The notes: generated by a model not told the origin, from the sequence alone. DNA of 64,000 bases from Gracilaria gracilis (GCA_030374805.1 JARGSG010000265.1:124001-188000), one strand, 5' to 3'; shown: positions 44,325 through 56,450, counted from the first letter of the stretch. A program made the numbers and translations.

Positions 44325-46254
44325 GGACCGGTGCGAGAGGGAGCGCCATCGATGCACCGATGTAGCCCCACTTCACTTCTGGCCGCTGTCCGTGCCGAAA
44401 AGGAATTACTTCATTTCTTGGTGGCCAGCGCTTCTCGACAGCGTACCGAGGTAGCTCGGGGCTTCATCGGTGCACCGATGAAGCGCCAGCTCGCTTCGGA
44501 CCGCTGTCCGTATCAAGAAGAAACTTAATTCTTCCGCCGCCGAACCGGCTTGACAGTGGACAGAGGTAGCGTGTCTCTTCATCGGTGCACCGATGAAGCG
44601 CCATGCTACCTCGGTCCGATGACCGTGTCCAAAAAATACTTAATTTTGCGGCGGCTGGTCTAGCTGGACAGCTCACAAGGGTAGAGTGGCGCTTCATAGG
44701 TGCACGGATGAAAGGCCATTTCACCTTCGTCTATTGTGTGCTCGTCATACATGCCAAAGCTTTTCTTTGTGTAGGTCTGTTTTCTCCGGGCGTCGTCCAC
44801 AGAAGTCGGGGCGCGATCCGCTCTTCTGTTTTCACGAGATGAACGATAGACCGAGGTGAAGTGGCGGTACATCGATGCACCGATGAAGCGGCATTAGAGG
44901 TCTGGCCCTTGCTCAGACGTCATCTGTTTGGAAGAATGTAAGAGATTCCTCTTCCATAGAGATGAATGGCTTAATCTTCGACCAAGATATTGATCTTTCA
45001 TAGAATCAAGTATCAATATATATAGCAGTAGAGGTCCGTTAGTTCTAAATTAATATCACTGCGGCGACTGTCCCGCCCAGATACCGTGTGGTCATGACAA
45101 ATCGCTTCATAGCCGTAGGCGAGACAGGGGCGTCTCTACAGATTACTGTCGCGAAAGCATGCTCGTACGCAAACATCATATAAGTCATTCTCTCACAGGA
45201 TGGGTTCACATGAAGTTGAAACCTTTTTCTTGGGGACTTTGAGCCTAATAGCACACACTTGGGGCTCTATATATTGGTCACGTGTTTATGGTGAGGATTG
45301 CTGTGGATGCTCTTCAGGTACCCTAAATGAGTGTGTTCGGTTGGTCTTGAATCCCTCGAAATCTATCCAGGACCGCGGTCCAGACCAACCGCTGGACAGC
45401 GGGCCGATTTGCAATGGCCTTTAACGGTGCACCGATGAAGCGCCACTGCACATTGGTCCGCTGTCCAAAAAGTTAAACATTTTTTGGCCCCGCCGCCCCG
45501 GTCGGTGCTGGGACTCTGCATCCGGGGCGAACGTGATACTACTACTGGGAGTCGCGTATGCAGCAACATTGCGGCCATAGTGAAGTAGTCCGTACGATCG
45601 AGTCCGCTTTCCACACGGCGTGGGCTATGAGACTGGGGCGCACCGGGGTACACTGTCGATGCGCCGTTGGTAACTAAGCTGAAGCGCATTCAGCAACGCT
45701 GTCAACGCGTCCTGGAAAGCGAACCGAAGCCGAGTGGCGCTTCATCGGTGCACCGATGAAGCGCCACGCCACTACGCACCGTTGTCTGCGTTCAAAATAT
45801 GTAAGCTATATTTCTGACCTCTGGCGCGGCTGGACAGCGGACCAAATTGAAGTGAAGCTTTATCGTTAGGAAGGATGAAGCGCCACTTCGCTTTGAATAG
45901 CTGTCCATATGCCAAAAAAAGTTAGTACTTTAGCCCCGCGCGCGGCTGGACACTGGACCGAGGTGCAGTGGCGCTTCATCGGTGCACTGATGAAGCGCTA
46001 TTGCAAATTGGACCGCTGTCCAAAAATTAAATTACAAATTCATTTCAAATCCAGTGCGGCCGAACAGCGGACCATGCTGCTGTGGCGTTTCATCGCTAAG
46101 AGCGATGAAACGCCACTTTGCTCTGGCCCGGTGACCACGTGCAAAGAAAGTTCCATAATTTTTTGGCCACCTGCGCTGTCCGACAGCGAAACAGGGTGCA
46201 GTAGCGCTTCATCGGTGCACCGATGAAGCCCCACGTCACCTCGGTTCGCTGTTC
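44325..46254. repeat. Array of about eleven diverged hairpin repeats
   Basis: Units at about 44325-44391, 44437-44509, 44558-44630, 44666-44740, 44845-44912, 45394-45466, 45715-45787, 45832-45906, 45948-46021, 46062-46136 and 46181-46254. The common core is GGCGCTTCATCGGTGCACCGATGAAGCGCC; the outer arms (GGACAGCGG.../...CCGCTGTCC) are the same as at 3555-5100. Spacers keep an A/T run followed by a GC-rich GGCC/GCCGC part. Units differ, yet arms often change together; for example the tenth unit has GGCGTTTCATCGCT paired with AGCGATGAAACGCC. About 450 bp (44913-45393) and 250 bp (45467-45714) of other sequence interrupt the array. Confidence 0.9.
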
Positions 46255-47076
46255 AGACACTAGAGGATGTCATTGAGAAGGACATTGACAAAGGTATTGC
46301 GAAAAGCGCTGCGGTCATGTCTTTCTGCTCCTTTGTCATCGGTAGAGGATTGGTAGAAGTAAGCATTTCCGGATTTAAATTAACAGAATGAAGCAGAAAA
46401 TGCAACAAGGGTTCTGTCGTAGACCAAAAGCTTTTCCTTTTGTACGAAATACCTGTGTGGGGGGTGACCATGGCGAGAAGTTCTTTTGTTATAGTTGAGA
46501 CAACCCTTTTGAACTCTATGGCAACGTCATGTATGGTAATGAAACCATGTGAGGAACCACAATGGCCGAAGAAGGAAATCCAAACGAGCTTTTCGTAGTA
46601 GGAATTTGCGAAGGCGTCTTCTTCAACAACATTGCGTGTAAGACCTGCCGTCTCTAAGCGCTCTTCCACTACATGAGACCAGTTTTCAGTAGCAGTTCTT
46701 AGACCTTTAGGACTGAGAAGCTTGACACCATCCTCCGGCGGAGCGCCGATAGTTGGGACGGCGATGTAAAGAACGGCTAGAGGGCAGTGTTGGATTCCAT
46801 GGTATGATAGAATTGGAAGAATATGGCCGTTTTTGACGAACACCTAGTGTTCTCTCTGTGATGCATGCCAGTAGAGAACTACTCTTTCTAAGAGGTCATT
46901 TCCGCCATAAAGATAAAAGGAACTTAGGCGATATCATATTCGCGAATGAAATCTTCGATAGATATGGAGATATCATCAGCGGGCCTGTTGTTGTGAAGCA
47001 TGGTGCCTATAAGACGTCTAACTACAACAATAGCTGACGTGTTCGTGAAACGGAGAGGAACTGAGAGGGAGTTCAT
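46253..47076 (-). pseudogene. Ketopantoate-reductase-like pseudogene
   Basis: Full-length homologue of the gene at 9400-10315. The N-terminal part starts with an ATG at 47076 (MNSLSVPLRF) and contains RRLIGTMLHNNRPADD, then a TAA and a frame change. The next piece, GGNDLLERVVLYWHASQREH, ends in a TAG just before VFVKNGHILPIL. From 46843 the frame is open for 196 codons: VLYIAVPTIGAPPEDG, FANSYYEKLVWISFFG, SSHGFITIHDVAIEF and the tail NPEMLTST...SMTSSSV. The tail is in frame here but out of frame in the other copy. The stop overlaps the last hairpin of the array. About 90 bp upstream of the ATG also match the other copy (to about 47165). Confidence 0.75.
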
Positions 47077-47165
47077 TATGTAGGCAGTGTTTGAATGCTG
47101 TGCTGTGAAACTATTAGTAGTAGAGGTGTAGATGTAGACGGGGGAAAGCGGCTTAAGTACAGAAC

Positions 47166-48128
47166 TATGGGATTCTTGCGACGATGGTCACCATGGTGTA
47201 AAGTGAACCCGTGGTCGGTCCTGACTCTGATGGCTGCGCGAATACTTTACCTCCTTCTTAGAGAAGTATCCCTTAGTACGGCCTTATCATCCGACTGGCT
47301 CCGCCGAGGAAAGGAGCGAAGCATACTATTCTGGTTATTCTTTGTTTGGTCTACATATTTATGTTGTTATTCTGACCTGCGTGGTACTCATCTCCGTACC
47401 TGTATTGAGTATTCTTTTGTAGCTTTTCGCACCTCTCGTCTCACGAGTATTGCCGGCTTCGTTCGGTTTCGTTCTTTTCCCATCTTTCTTCCAATAGTTC
47501 GCGTGGCACTCGCGTGCACGTCTGCCAATGTTATTCTTTGTCTGTTCTGGTGATTCCGTTACGGTATTCTTTGTTCTCTCAACCCCTTAGGTTATTTCAG
47601 TTCACTGCTGTTGAGTTACGCCCTCCTAGAGCGCAGTCTTGGATGGTTCCACCTCTGGCCCGTCGCTCCCAGAGAGTAGGTCTCGGACACCCATATGGTC
47701 CCTTCCCATTTTCGGGTTTGGGCCTACATTTGGTCTCCGAACTTAGAATTTTGTTTCAAGAATTCTTAGCTTTGCTGGTTCGTTTTTGGTATCATCTGGT
47801 TCGTTTCTATCATGCTGCGAGTTTATTCCAATTTGAATTTTGTACTTTATTCGTTTTGGTTCTGTTCGGATTTTACTTTTCAGTTCCACTGTAGTAGTCG
47901 ACTGTTTCAATTTGCAGTGGTCTTGCAGGCCATTCACAGGTTTCGAAGGTAGGCTCGAACAAGGGTACGTGCCCACTGCGCTTGGCAGACCCATAGCGTC
48001 GTCGAGAAGTTTCTCTACGAATTGAACTCAAGTAGACAGCAGATATACCGCCTACCCGGCCGTAGGGGATGCTGATATATGTATTGCAATGGGTTCTGTG
48101 TTTCCAGACCTCAAAGAGTTAAAGTACT
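47166..48128. other. No gene recognised; possible 5' leader or LTR of element E
   Basis: T-rich sequence with ORFs of low complexity. By position the 5' LTR of element E should end here, but no second copy is in the window for comparison. Confidence 0.35.
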
Positions 48129-49600
48129 ATGTTACGTTTACGCAAAATTCAAATGCTGAGAAAGTCAATGATATTAAGACTCTTCAAGTTCGGTTGCACA
48201 ATGCCTCCCCTCGGGATGTTGCTGTATGAGTTGCTCTCTATTCGTTGGCATACCAATTTCATTCTGGAAGATTTCGGACAGCTGACTGCATTCGTTGGAA
48301 ACGTTGGTGCTCGGTTCGAGACTTCAAGGCTGGCGCTTACCGCTACAGATAGAGGACTCCACACTGTGGGACCCATTTCTCGTGCTGAAAAAGCGTTGGC
48401 GGCCGAGGCGGGGGACGATGCTTTCTCGCGAGATGTAGAACAACTTTCGTCACGGAAGCATAGATTGAAGCATCGGAAGCCGTTGGATACCCACTTGGGA
48501 TCCGAAGACTCCGACTCCGATTGTGGTTCTGCGTCGGCGTCATCTAGTGACTACCATCAGGTATATAGTCGTCCTGACGAGAAACGTACGAGGTCCAAAA
48601 TCACTTTTACTTCACAAGCAACAATTATGTCCCGAATGACGGGAAGAAGACACATTGCACTAAGAGAGTTGAAGGCTAAGAGTCCTCTCTATGGGAAACT
48701 ATTATTGTATAGATATTACCGACTTGACAACTCTTCGTTAGAACGTACTCTGCGTGGTACGGGTTGCATGAAAAAATGGCATAAAAAGGAAGAATCTCAG
48801 GTTGAAGAACAACGTGTTTAGTGGAAAAGACCAAGTCATGGTTCCAAACTTTTTCGAAAAATTCTTTGATCAAGCCGATTTACTAGGAATGAGTAAGGCA
48901 CAAACGTTCATTGCTTTGCCAAACTTCCTGCAAGAAATGGCAGACGATCAATTTACCGCTGTACGAGGGACATCTCGGGCCTTTGATGAAGCACTCACGT
49001 TCTGGCCCGAAGCCGTTCAATACCTCTTGAGGTCATGTGCAACTGGTATTGCTATCCAGAGTGCTATCCTCGCTCTTCGCCATATGAAACAAAATACAGG
49101 AGGATGGGAAACGCTTTTCTCAACTCGGTTGAACAAGGCTTTCTGAAGATTTGGTAATGTTTATTCCTCGTTGAAGAAGTGTACAATGTTTTTTGATGAA
49201 ATGGATTTGGCATTGCGGACTGCGGTAACCACTTACCGGAGGCCAATCGCAAGATCTACTCCTTAGAGTTGTTTCAATATACCCAATCCGGGAAGGACGC
49301 CTTGAGAGCGCACTTGGATCATAGAGGTCGTCACTTTAACGCAATCTACATAGAGTTCTTACCATCGAATTCAATGGTACGCCGTTTTACGGAAGACCAC
49401 CACTCGGATACCGTGCATCTCGCTCATAGCGATAGAAGGCAATCCTGGACTTGTACAGAGTTCCAGTCTACTTCTTTATCCACAGAGGAAGACAGGGCCA
49501 TCTATACCACTGTATATAATATGCAGGCGCCCAAGCTGTTCCACGCAGGGTGGTCAAATACATACGGGCCGTCCGTGTTGGATTAGCAATACGACACAGC
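48129..49600 (+). pseudogene. Element E gag (decayed)
   Basis: The 230-codon frame at 48129-48821 covers an N-terminal region, a Ser/Asp-rich stretch (GSEDSDSDCGSASASSSDYH) and SPLYGKLLLYRYYRLDNSSL. A frame change leads to 48802-49146, the capsid-like part (GMSKAQTFIALPNFLQEMAD, TFWPEAVQYLLRSCATGIAI). A TGA interrupts before RFGNVYSSLKKCTMFFDEMD. These align one by one with element B gag at 61104-59050. Many stops follow. Confidence 0.75.
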
Positions 49601-50067
49601 GTCATGGGGATGCACATCCCCAATATTTGGATCAAAATTGGATGATTTGTCATATTTGCTACCATCGTGGTCATATTTCTCGGAATTGTTTTTCTTTCGG
49701 TTAAGTACGTGTCGAAAGTCATAGTAGCGTATGAATCCCTAACGGAGGGAGAGCACTCGTGTCCCGATTTTTTTATTAACAAGTTCGTTCTTTGTTCCTA
49801 TCACTTGCGCAAGCTCCCGCTCGGATTTAGTCGTCTAAACCACCGTCCCTATCGTCATCAACTCATTCTAATTACGTATCTAAGACCTCAGATGGAGGGA
49901 ACACCGCTCAGAACGAAACTTTATCGATGAAATAACTACGGGAATTTCCGCGAGGGGAGGGGTGCCCGCATTGTCGAGGACTGTGGCGCCTGAGACATCC
50001 AAGCCCCGCTTCCTATTTACAATCCTCTCGAGCAACGGGGCTGACTCAGATGTGAGCTCTAAAAAGT

Positions 50068-51075
50068 TTGGTTCAAATTTTTCATCCGTGCATACAGCCC
50101 GGTAATTTACGTTTACCGGATCGGGCTATGGTCAATACCAAGCGGAACTATAAATTTTACGCTGAACTAGACCTTCCGCACCATTTTATGGTTAGAGAGT
50201 TATCTGTTCTAGATACTAGTGCCGGTCCCAACTTTGTGATTCAGTCTTTATTGCCTCCGTCACTATGGTCTTCAATTCGTCAAGGTTCATCTCCGGATAT
50301 TGCCGACGCGGACAACAACCCGATTCGACCGTCTGGCTTTATTAATTTTGTAGCGAGACTTGGTAACGTTCTGGTCCAATTGGAATTCGTTGTCTGCGAG
50401 TCGCTCGCTGCAGCAGTTATACTGCGTTGTTATTTCTGTTATCGATTTTTCAGTTAGACCACGTGCAAAAGTGGTTGAAGTAGAAAACGGTTCTTCCGTA
50501 CCTATTATAAGAAGATATCATAGCAAGCAATGAGTAAGCAAGTTTCTTTACCTGTCGCACAGAAGGTTGCAAACCTGTATGCTTATTCTGTTCGCCTCCG
50601 TTGCCCCCGGTCTATACAGCTTCCGCCTGAATCCCAGATATGGATACACGTTACGTCAGACCAACATGCTCTACGGGTTCTACTACCTTCATAATCGTTG
50701 TACGATTCAGGCCAGTTGGCCGTTGCTAACGGTGTTTGTTCAAGTGGAACCAGGGAAACATTTGAAGGTAATGGTCCCCAATTTTGGCTCTACTATTCAG
50801 AGTTTAGTTAGGAACCTAGTTATTGGTACGGTGCTGCCCCATTCTACAGTAATCATACGTACGATGGTGAACCTGTACAAAATTCTCAGTGACAATGATC
50901 CTAATGAGGGGGAGGAAAATAAAAATCTTGGCGACGATGTCGACTAAAGACGCTACTGCCACCTCAGTGCATTCCGTTGAACCCGAAACTGGCCAAAAGC
51001 CTGTTAAGAAAGCAACCTTCTCTGAAGATGAATAGAAGACTTTTACTAAGAAATTGGAAGAACTGGGCTTATCGC
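50068..51075 (+). pseudogene. Element E protease and linker (decayed)
   Basis: 50068-50457 encodes the protease: RNYKFYAELDLPHHFMVREL, then VLDTSAGPNFV where the catalytic triad DTG has become DTS, and ESLAAAVILRCYFCYRFF. The region to 51075 keeps the protease-to-RT linker (FGSTIQSLVRNLVIGTVLPH). At 51076 it is cut by element B; the frame resumes at 62171. Confidence 0.75.
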
Positions 51076-51818
51076 TGTGGTATACTACTAGCGGATGCAG
51101 AGCTCTTCGGTAGCGGGTGGAAAACCACTGAAACGACCGCACAGGGCGGGTGTCGCCTTGCGAGCGACGGGCCTAGAACGCAGGTGTGAGTAGGGCGAGA
51201 AGTAGCGTCAGCAAAGTCACGTGCGGGCACGAATGGGCTTCCGGCACTGAGGTACGGGCGAGCGTCCGGGTGATCAGCGGTCAGGCAGTCCTGTGACAAA
51301 ATACACACAAAACACAGACGACAAACGACACACACGGTGTAAAAAGGGCGGACAGCGCAGCGAAAGTGGAGGAGATCCTCGGGGCAAGAGCTATAGCTCA
51401 GACGCGATTAAGCACTGATGCTATAGGTGCTCCTTAGTCGATGGCGACTTTAGGATTCCAAAGATTACCACTTTGGTACAAAGTTGGTTGTTGGTTGGCC
51501 TGCGCCGTCCTCACCTGGGCTCATTGCCCTTTACTAGGGCGGCAGGTTGATTAGATTTGCACTGTAATGTGCCTATGCGTGGCATGCCACTATGGTCTAA
51601 TTCTAAAATGAAGGAATTAAAATTATATTGGCGGCGGCCACTATAGGTGCACTGCTGTGCAGTATCTTTGCAATAATATCCATTTCACGTCTTACCAGAA
51701 AGCATCCCTTCTCATAACTTCTCGATAACGAGCCCGATTCCTAGTCATTGGGTATGAGCGTCGACATCGACTTGCATCGTTTCGCAATGGCGATTTCTCG
51801 TGCATCTCGAATGCTACA
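51076..51818 (-). repeat. Element B 3' LTR
   Basis: Plus-strand ends TGTGGTATAC...ATGCTACA. On the minus strand it follows the polypurine stretch at 51819-51829 (GTGGGGGTA next to the LTR). It matches 61429-62170 along its whole length. Confidence 0.93.
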
Positions 51819-51829
51819 TACCCCCACTG
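51819..51829 (-). other. Element B polypurine tract
   Basis: On the minus strand CAGTGGGGGTA abuts the LTR end (TGTAGCAT). It is purine-rich and correctly placed to prime plus-strand DNA synthesis, confirming that the element is encoded on the minus strand. Confidence 0.6.
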
Positions 51830-52013
51830 TTAAGAGCAGAGCACCAGCGACGCAAGCTCTACTTAAGCAGTTCCCGCAAGTTCACTTCGGTTTTCCGACT
51901 TCCTTTTCGTCATCACACCGACGCACTCTCCACTCGCTACCGGCCTCGGTTATCTTCCCAACGCAACAAGACACCTTGCCTCTCAACTCTCTCTCTCTTA
52001 ATATCTCTCCACG

Positions 52014-53660
52014 ATGAGCAATCCTCCACCGTATGTGGTCAATCCTCCAACGTCTTACGACCATCTCGACGCACCGCAGCAGCCTCCTGCTCCTCAGAAT
52101 CTGCCGGCATCGGTATCTCAAACGGCTCCGTTGCCTCAAGTTTCGTCCAGCCATACTCCAGCGTATCTGGTTGGGAGTTCGGCGGCTCCGCCCGCGACGT
52201 CTCACGGTGCTGGCACCTTCCCGCGGTACTCCGAACTGGTCGGCTAGGATCCGCTGCAACATCTCGCGATGTACGCGCGCGCTCCGTGGTTCTTCCCAGC
52301 GGCTGTCCGCGATGAAGATCTCATTGGAGACTATGTGGTCGCCGGTCGACTCCCTGATGGTCTTCCATGGTTTGCGTTGTACACTAAGGATTGGCTCAGC
52401 CATTGCGTTGTTCCGGACAGTGCGATAAGTCGCTTTGGTAACGGGAGCATGGCGGAAGCCCGCAGACAGTTCGTTCGTCTGGTGTACATGCGGATGCGCC
52501 GCACTATCGGGACGGTTCTTCTGAATGAAGATTGGAACTTCGACACCTGGAATGCCCGTACCAACGGAGAAGCGTACTCGTATGTCGAGAACTTGGCCAA
52601 TCTGGATGTCCGACAGTGGCGCGGTGTACGCGGCGTTTCCAATGCAGCCCTCTGCTTTGAAAATCCCCAGCTCCGTGCGGAGTTTCGTTATCTTCGCAAG
52701 CGCGACATACCGTATTGGGAATTCCCACGGTGGGAGCGACGCATAAGGTCGAGAATTGGATACTTGGTTCCATATCAGATGCTTGAAGTCAACCGAATTC
52801 GGTATCGTTCGCGCATTGGGCGCTATGTTCCAATTCCAAGACATTGGCATGAGATCGAGAGTCCTCGTGGTTGTGCTGTAGAGCTTCCTCCAGCCTTGAC
52901 CTACGTCGGTTCTCAGCTTGCAAACGATCCGTTCTCCGGTTCTTGGGTAGTTGTCTACACAGAGTTCATGGCAAAGATGGCCTTATATGTCCTGTGGGAC
53001 GTCTATGACACTTACCGCTTGTGGTACATGAATCCGACCGCCAGAAGTTACGCGAGAGAGCTCGATCTTTCCTTCGTGCTCGGGGCACGCGTTAACCAGG
53101 AAGAATTCCACCGTCTGTTGGATATCATGGACCAGATCAACTGGGCACTTGTCCCTGCGGACCAGAATGCTAGAGGAAAGCCTTGCTCGGATCACTCTCC
53201 TGGAACGACCGGTCCCGGTGGGGACTTTCTATCGTACGATCCCTGGACGAGGCAGCACATTGATGGCGAACAAGCCAAACATTTGCCAGAGAATCCGCGA
53301 GCGATGCCACCCACTCAGCCAACTGGTTATCTGTTCGATCCGGTCCTGGTAAATTCGGATGTACTCGTCGACGAATTGAACGAAGCCGAGAACGACGACG
53401 AGGAAATGGCGGATGCTGAAATCAACGAGCCTGTCCCAGCAGTGGGTGACGACGTCGAGCCGGTCCCGGCTCCTGTGTCGAACACGACTCCTGCGCCCCA
53501 TGCAATAACAAGTGTGGTGAACGAGGCTGAGCTCGGTGTCCTGAGGCGTTTCCTCATTGACGTCGGTGTCCCGTCCGATCAAATTCCGAGCGGTCGGCAG
53601 CAGATGCTGTCTCTTCTGCGCAATCGCCTTGGTTGTAGCAATCCTGATACGAATTCGTAA
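52014..53660 (+). CDS. Antisense accessory ORF of retrotransposon B (548 codons, one internal TAG)
   Basis: An open frame runs from ATG 52014 to TAA 53660 with a single TAG at 52245-52247 between SELVG and DPLQHLAMYARA. The N-terminal 77 codons are Pro/Ser-rich. The main 463-codon part contains APWFFPAAVRDEDLIGDYVV, GRLPDGLPWFALYTKDWLSH, WHEIESPRGC, DVYDTYRLWYMNP and LLDIMDQINWALVP, then an acidic Pro-rich tail and an end resembling a small helical domain (LRRFLIDVGVPSDQIP...LLRNRLG). It is transcribed opposite to gag-pol, starts 195 bp inside the 3' LTR and converges on the pol stop at 53862. A decayed homologue occupies the same place and orientation in the family A element at 37254-38990. 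That argues it is an inherited retrotransposon gene rather than chance. Function unknown; no named family recognised. The TAG may be a mutation or a read-through codon. Confidence 0.65.
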
Positions 53661-53861
53661 CTTAGCGGCGCTTAGACGTCATCGACACTGTTTCGACAGG
53701 ACGATCTTGTGATAAACACACACTTCTGCAACCTTCTTGCTTCATCTTCCTCATCTCCTTCATCTTCCTGCTCTTCATGACCTTCTTCGTGACTCATCAC
53801 TTTCTTCTTCTTCATCTCCAAGATGTGCTTCACGACCTGTCCGAATTGGGATTCGAGCTTC

Positions 53862-55325
53862 TTACTTCTCTTTTGAGATCACTAACCCGACGATAGCGTC
53901 ATTGATATTGTCTGGCACCACCAGTTTGGTGCGCTTACAATACGCTAACACGTGAGATCGTGGCAGGTTACGTATGGGCTCCCATGTATCGTCTTTGGGA
54001 GCGTATCCATACCAACGGACTCTGAACAGTAGGCTGTCGTTATTCTCATCTCTACCGTGAGCTACAATGCGTTCAATGACGTACTCGTCTTCGTTGCTGG
54101 ATATCTCAGAAGCCGGGGGCGGGTTCCCGTTAGCGGGTTGCTTCTCACGTCCCTTGTATGTGACATCCCGAGTCTCTTCGATATTTCCATCCGGTGCATC
54201 GGTTTCCTTTGCCCCGTCGCCGCGGGTGTTAGGTCTCTTCACCGTCTGGTGCTTTAGGGCCCACCTCTTTGGTTTTCTACTTCGTTCCGGGGTGGCCGAC
54301 GCCATCAATTTCACATTCGGTTTACCCGATTCTTCTGGCGAAAACGCGACGTCTGTCGTCACCGTACGCCTGAGGTCCACCCGCGGGGGTGCCTCTTTTT
54401 TGAGGCGTGTTACTGCCCTCTCAATGGGGATCTCTCCTTGTTGAACAGCTCCCTCTGCGGTTGGGTCCGCCGGTACAACCTTCCTCTGTGGTCTCTCCAT
54501 TTCCTTGACAACCTTGTCCTGCTGCTGCTTCTCAGCGGCTATCGTCTCATGACGCGGTGTACCCCCTGGTTCCGTGGACGGGGTGCTGGGGCCGACAGCG
54601 GCATATTCGCCTTCTTCGCTCTGACGTTCGCGGCTCGCCGTGCGTTTGTCAGGATCACCTACGATAGCGGTGTCCGGCTCCCCGCGGGATATCTCAAATG
54701 TCACTTTGGTGAGTGTAGTAACCTCCGCTGAGGAGCCCCTCACATGCGGTGTGTCCACGGTGTGCCCTGCACTGCGTGCCGTTACGGGACAACTCGAGTG
54801 TATGATATCGCTTACAGCGGTGCCACTTGGCTTCAATCCGCTTCCGAACTCGTCACGACGACGTTCCATACCAATTCTGCCAAGTGGCAATTTTGGCGAA
54901 ATTAATCGGCCACGGGGAGGCAAATCAGAAAGCTCCGGCGCCATGGGTGGCTGTGTCACGTGCTCATTCGTGTTGACACGCTTTGTTTCCACTCGCTGGG
55001 CTTCGGCTTCTGAACGTGGTGCTCCCACTACCCTGTTGCGTGAAACGCGCTCCACCTCATCACCTCTCCGGATGACCACGGTCTCGTCATTGAACTTCAC
55101 GACTTCGTGCGGTCCTGTCGCAATTGGCGCTAGCTTGTGACGCCGTCTCCGTTCCTTCTCTTCCTGTCCGGGCTTCATACCATCTCTTTTCTCTAATCTC
55201 ACGAAGACGTGTCCTCCGACTTGCAGATCCCGGATGGCCGGTCGTACCGCCGCATCGTAATTGCGTTTGTAGCGCTCTTGGGCCTTTCCCATTTCCTTGG
55301 CAGCTTGTAGCGCGCGTTCGCGTAA
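53862..55325 (-). pseudogene. Element B pol C-terminus with chromodomain
   Basis: 476 codons open from 55292, in the same frame as integrase and separated from it by one TAG at about 55326. It begins with the post-integrase GPY-like region (VRPAIRDLQVGGHVFVRLEK, IATGPHEVVKFNDETVVIRR, VERVSRNRVVG). A long Pro/Glu/Thr/Ser-rich linker follows, then a chromodomain EYVIERIVAHGRDENNDSLL, FRVRWYGYAPKDDTWEP, NLPRSHVLAYCKR. The aromatic cage residues appear intact. Stop at 53862. Confidence 0.85.
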
Positions 55326-56450
55326 CTAGTTCCTCCAGCGTAGGTGAAACTGAGCCGGCGTCGGCGGGTCTTCGTTTCCAGACCTGCGCGAGCCAATCTC
55401 GATTGGCAACGCCGGTGGTCGGCGAGATAGTACCAAATCGAATGGCGCTAACTTCGTAGTCGAATGAACCTGCGTATTGTACGCGTAGAAAAGTGTGTCT
55501 GTATACAGATCCCAGTCCTTTGGATGATCGGCAATGTAGTGCCGTAGAGCGACCAGAATAGTGCGGTTGTACCGTTCAAATTGCCCAATGCACTGTGGGT
55601 GATACGTCGTGGTGAACACGTTCCGAATGCCAAGTATCTTACATACATCCTGAAAGAATCGTGCAACGAATTGCTTGCCATTGTCCGAGAGCAGAGTATC
55701 CGGAGGTCCGTAATAGTAAACCCAATGATGGATAAACTCTCGTGCTATCACGGCGGCAGTGATCCGTTTAAGCGGCACAGTTTGTACCAGCTTAGAGAAG
55801 CGGTCCGTAATTACCAAGAGATATCTATTTCCTCGCTTCGAACGAATCAACTCCGCAAGTATATCGATACTCACGTACTGCAAAGGCGCAGTCGCCGGGA
55901 ATAGCTTCAGTGGCTTCTTCTTCTTCCACAATTTGACGCGGTTTCTCGCGCACGTCGGACACAACTTAGCTGTCGCGTGACAATCCATAGCCAACGTTGG
56001 GATAGTAGAAATTCCTTCTAAGGCTGAGATACAGCTTTGTACCACCTGGATGACCAGATAACTGCGAGTAATGAGTCAAATGCAGTACCCTGCTCTTGAG
56101 TGAGTGTGGTATCACAATCTGCTCACTCGCTTCGACTGTTCGAACTAAAATACCCCGATACTCGAGACGAAAAGGCAAGCCCTCTCGCCGATTAAGACGA
56201 GAGCGGATAGCCGCGCAGAAAGCATCCGTGAATTGTTCACGCAACAGCTCTTCAAGCATGATAAGCTTGAGCTGATCTGCAGCATCCGTTTCAGTAGTCT
56301 GAGCGATTAGTAAGTCAAAGGCAATCTCAGTATCATCTAGTTCATATAGTTCTTCCAATTCCGTTTCCAGCGGTTCGCCCGTTACTAAACAAGGTATATC
56401 GTCGTCGATCTCCAGTTGGGTTTCCCCCAAAGTCTCGAGTCGCGATAACG
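55326..56450 (-). pseudogene. Element B integrase
   Basis: The zinc-binding part is HLTHYSQLSGHPGGTKLYLS then, across a one-base frameshift near 56000, CHATAKLCPTCARNR. The catalytic core contains YVSIDILAEL (Asp), TLLSDNGKQF (Asp) and GQFERYNRTI (Glu), the complete DDE triad, and ends with NTQVHSTTKLAPFDLVLSRR. 55326-56045 is open; the upstream piece is 55966-56430 in another frame. Confidence 0.88.

Noticed and set aside
44325-46254. CRISPR-like array
   Set aside because: Units are long foldbacks with diverged repeats and conserved spacers, in eukaryotic repeat DNA with no cas genes.
51882-52850. 322-codon minus-strand ORF in element B
   Set aside because: It overlaps the plus-strand antisense gene; only the plus-strand frame has a homologue (37254-38990), so this is its shadow.
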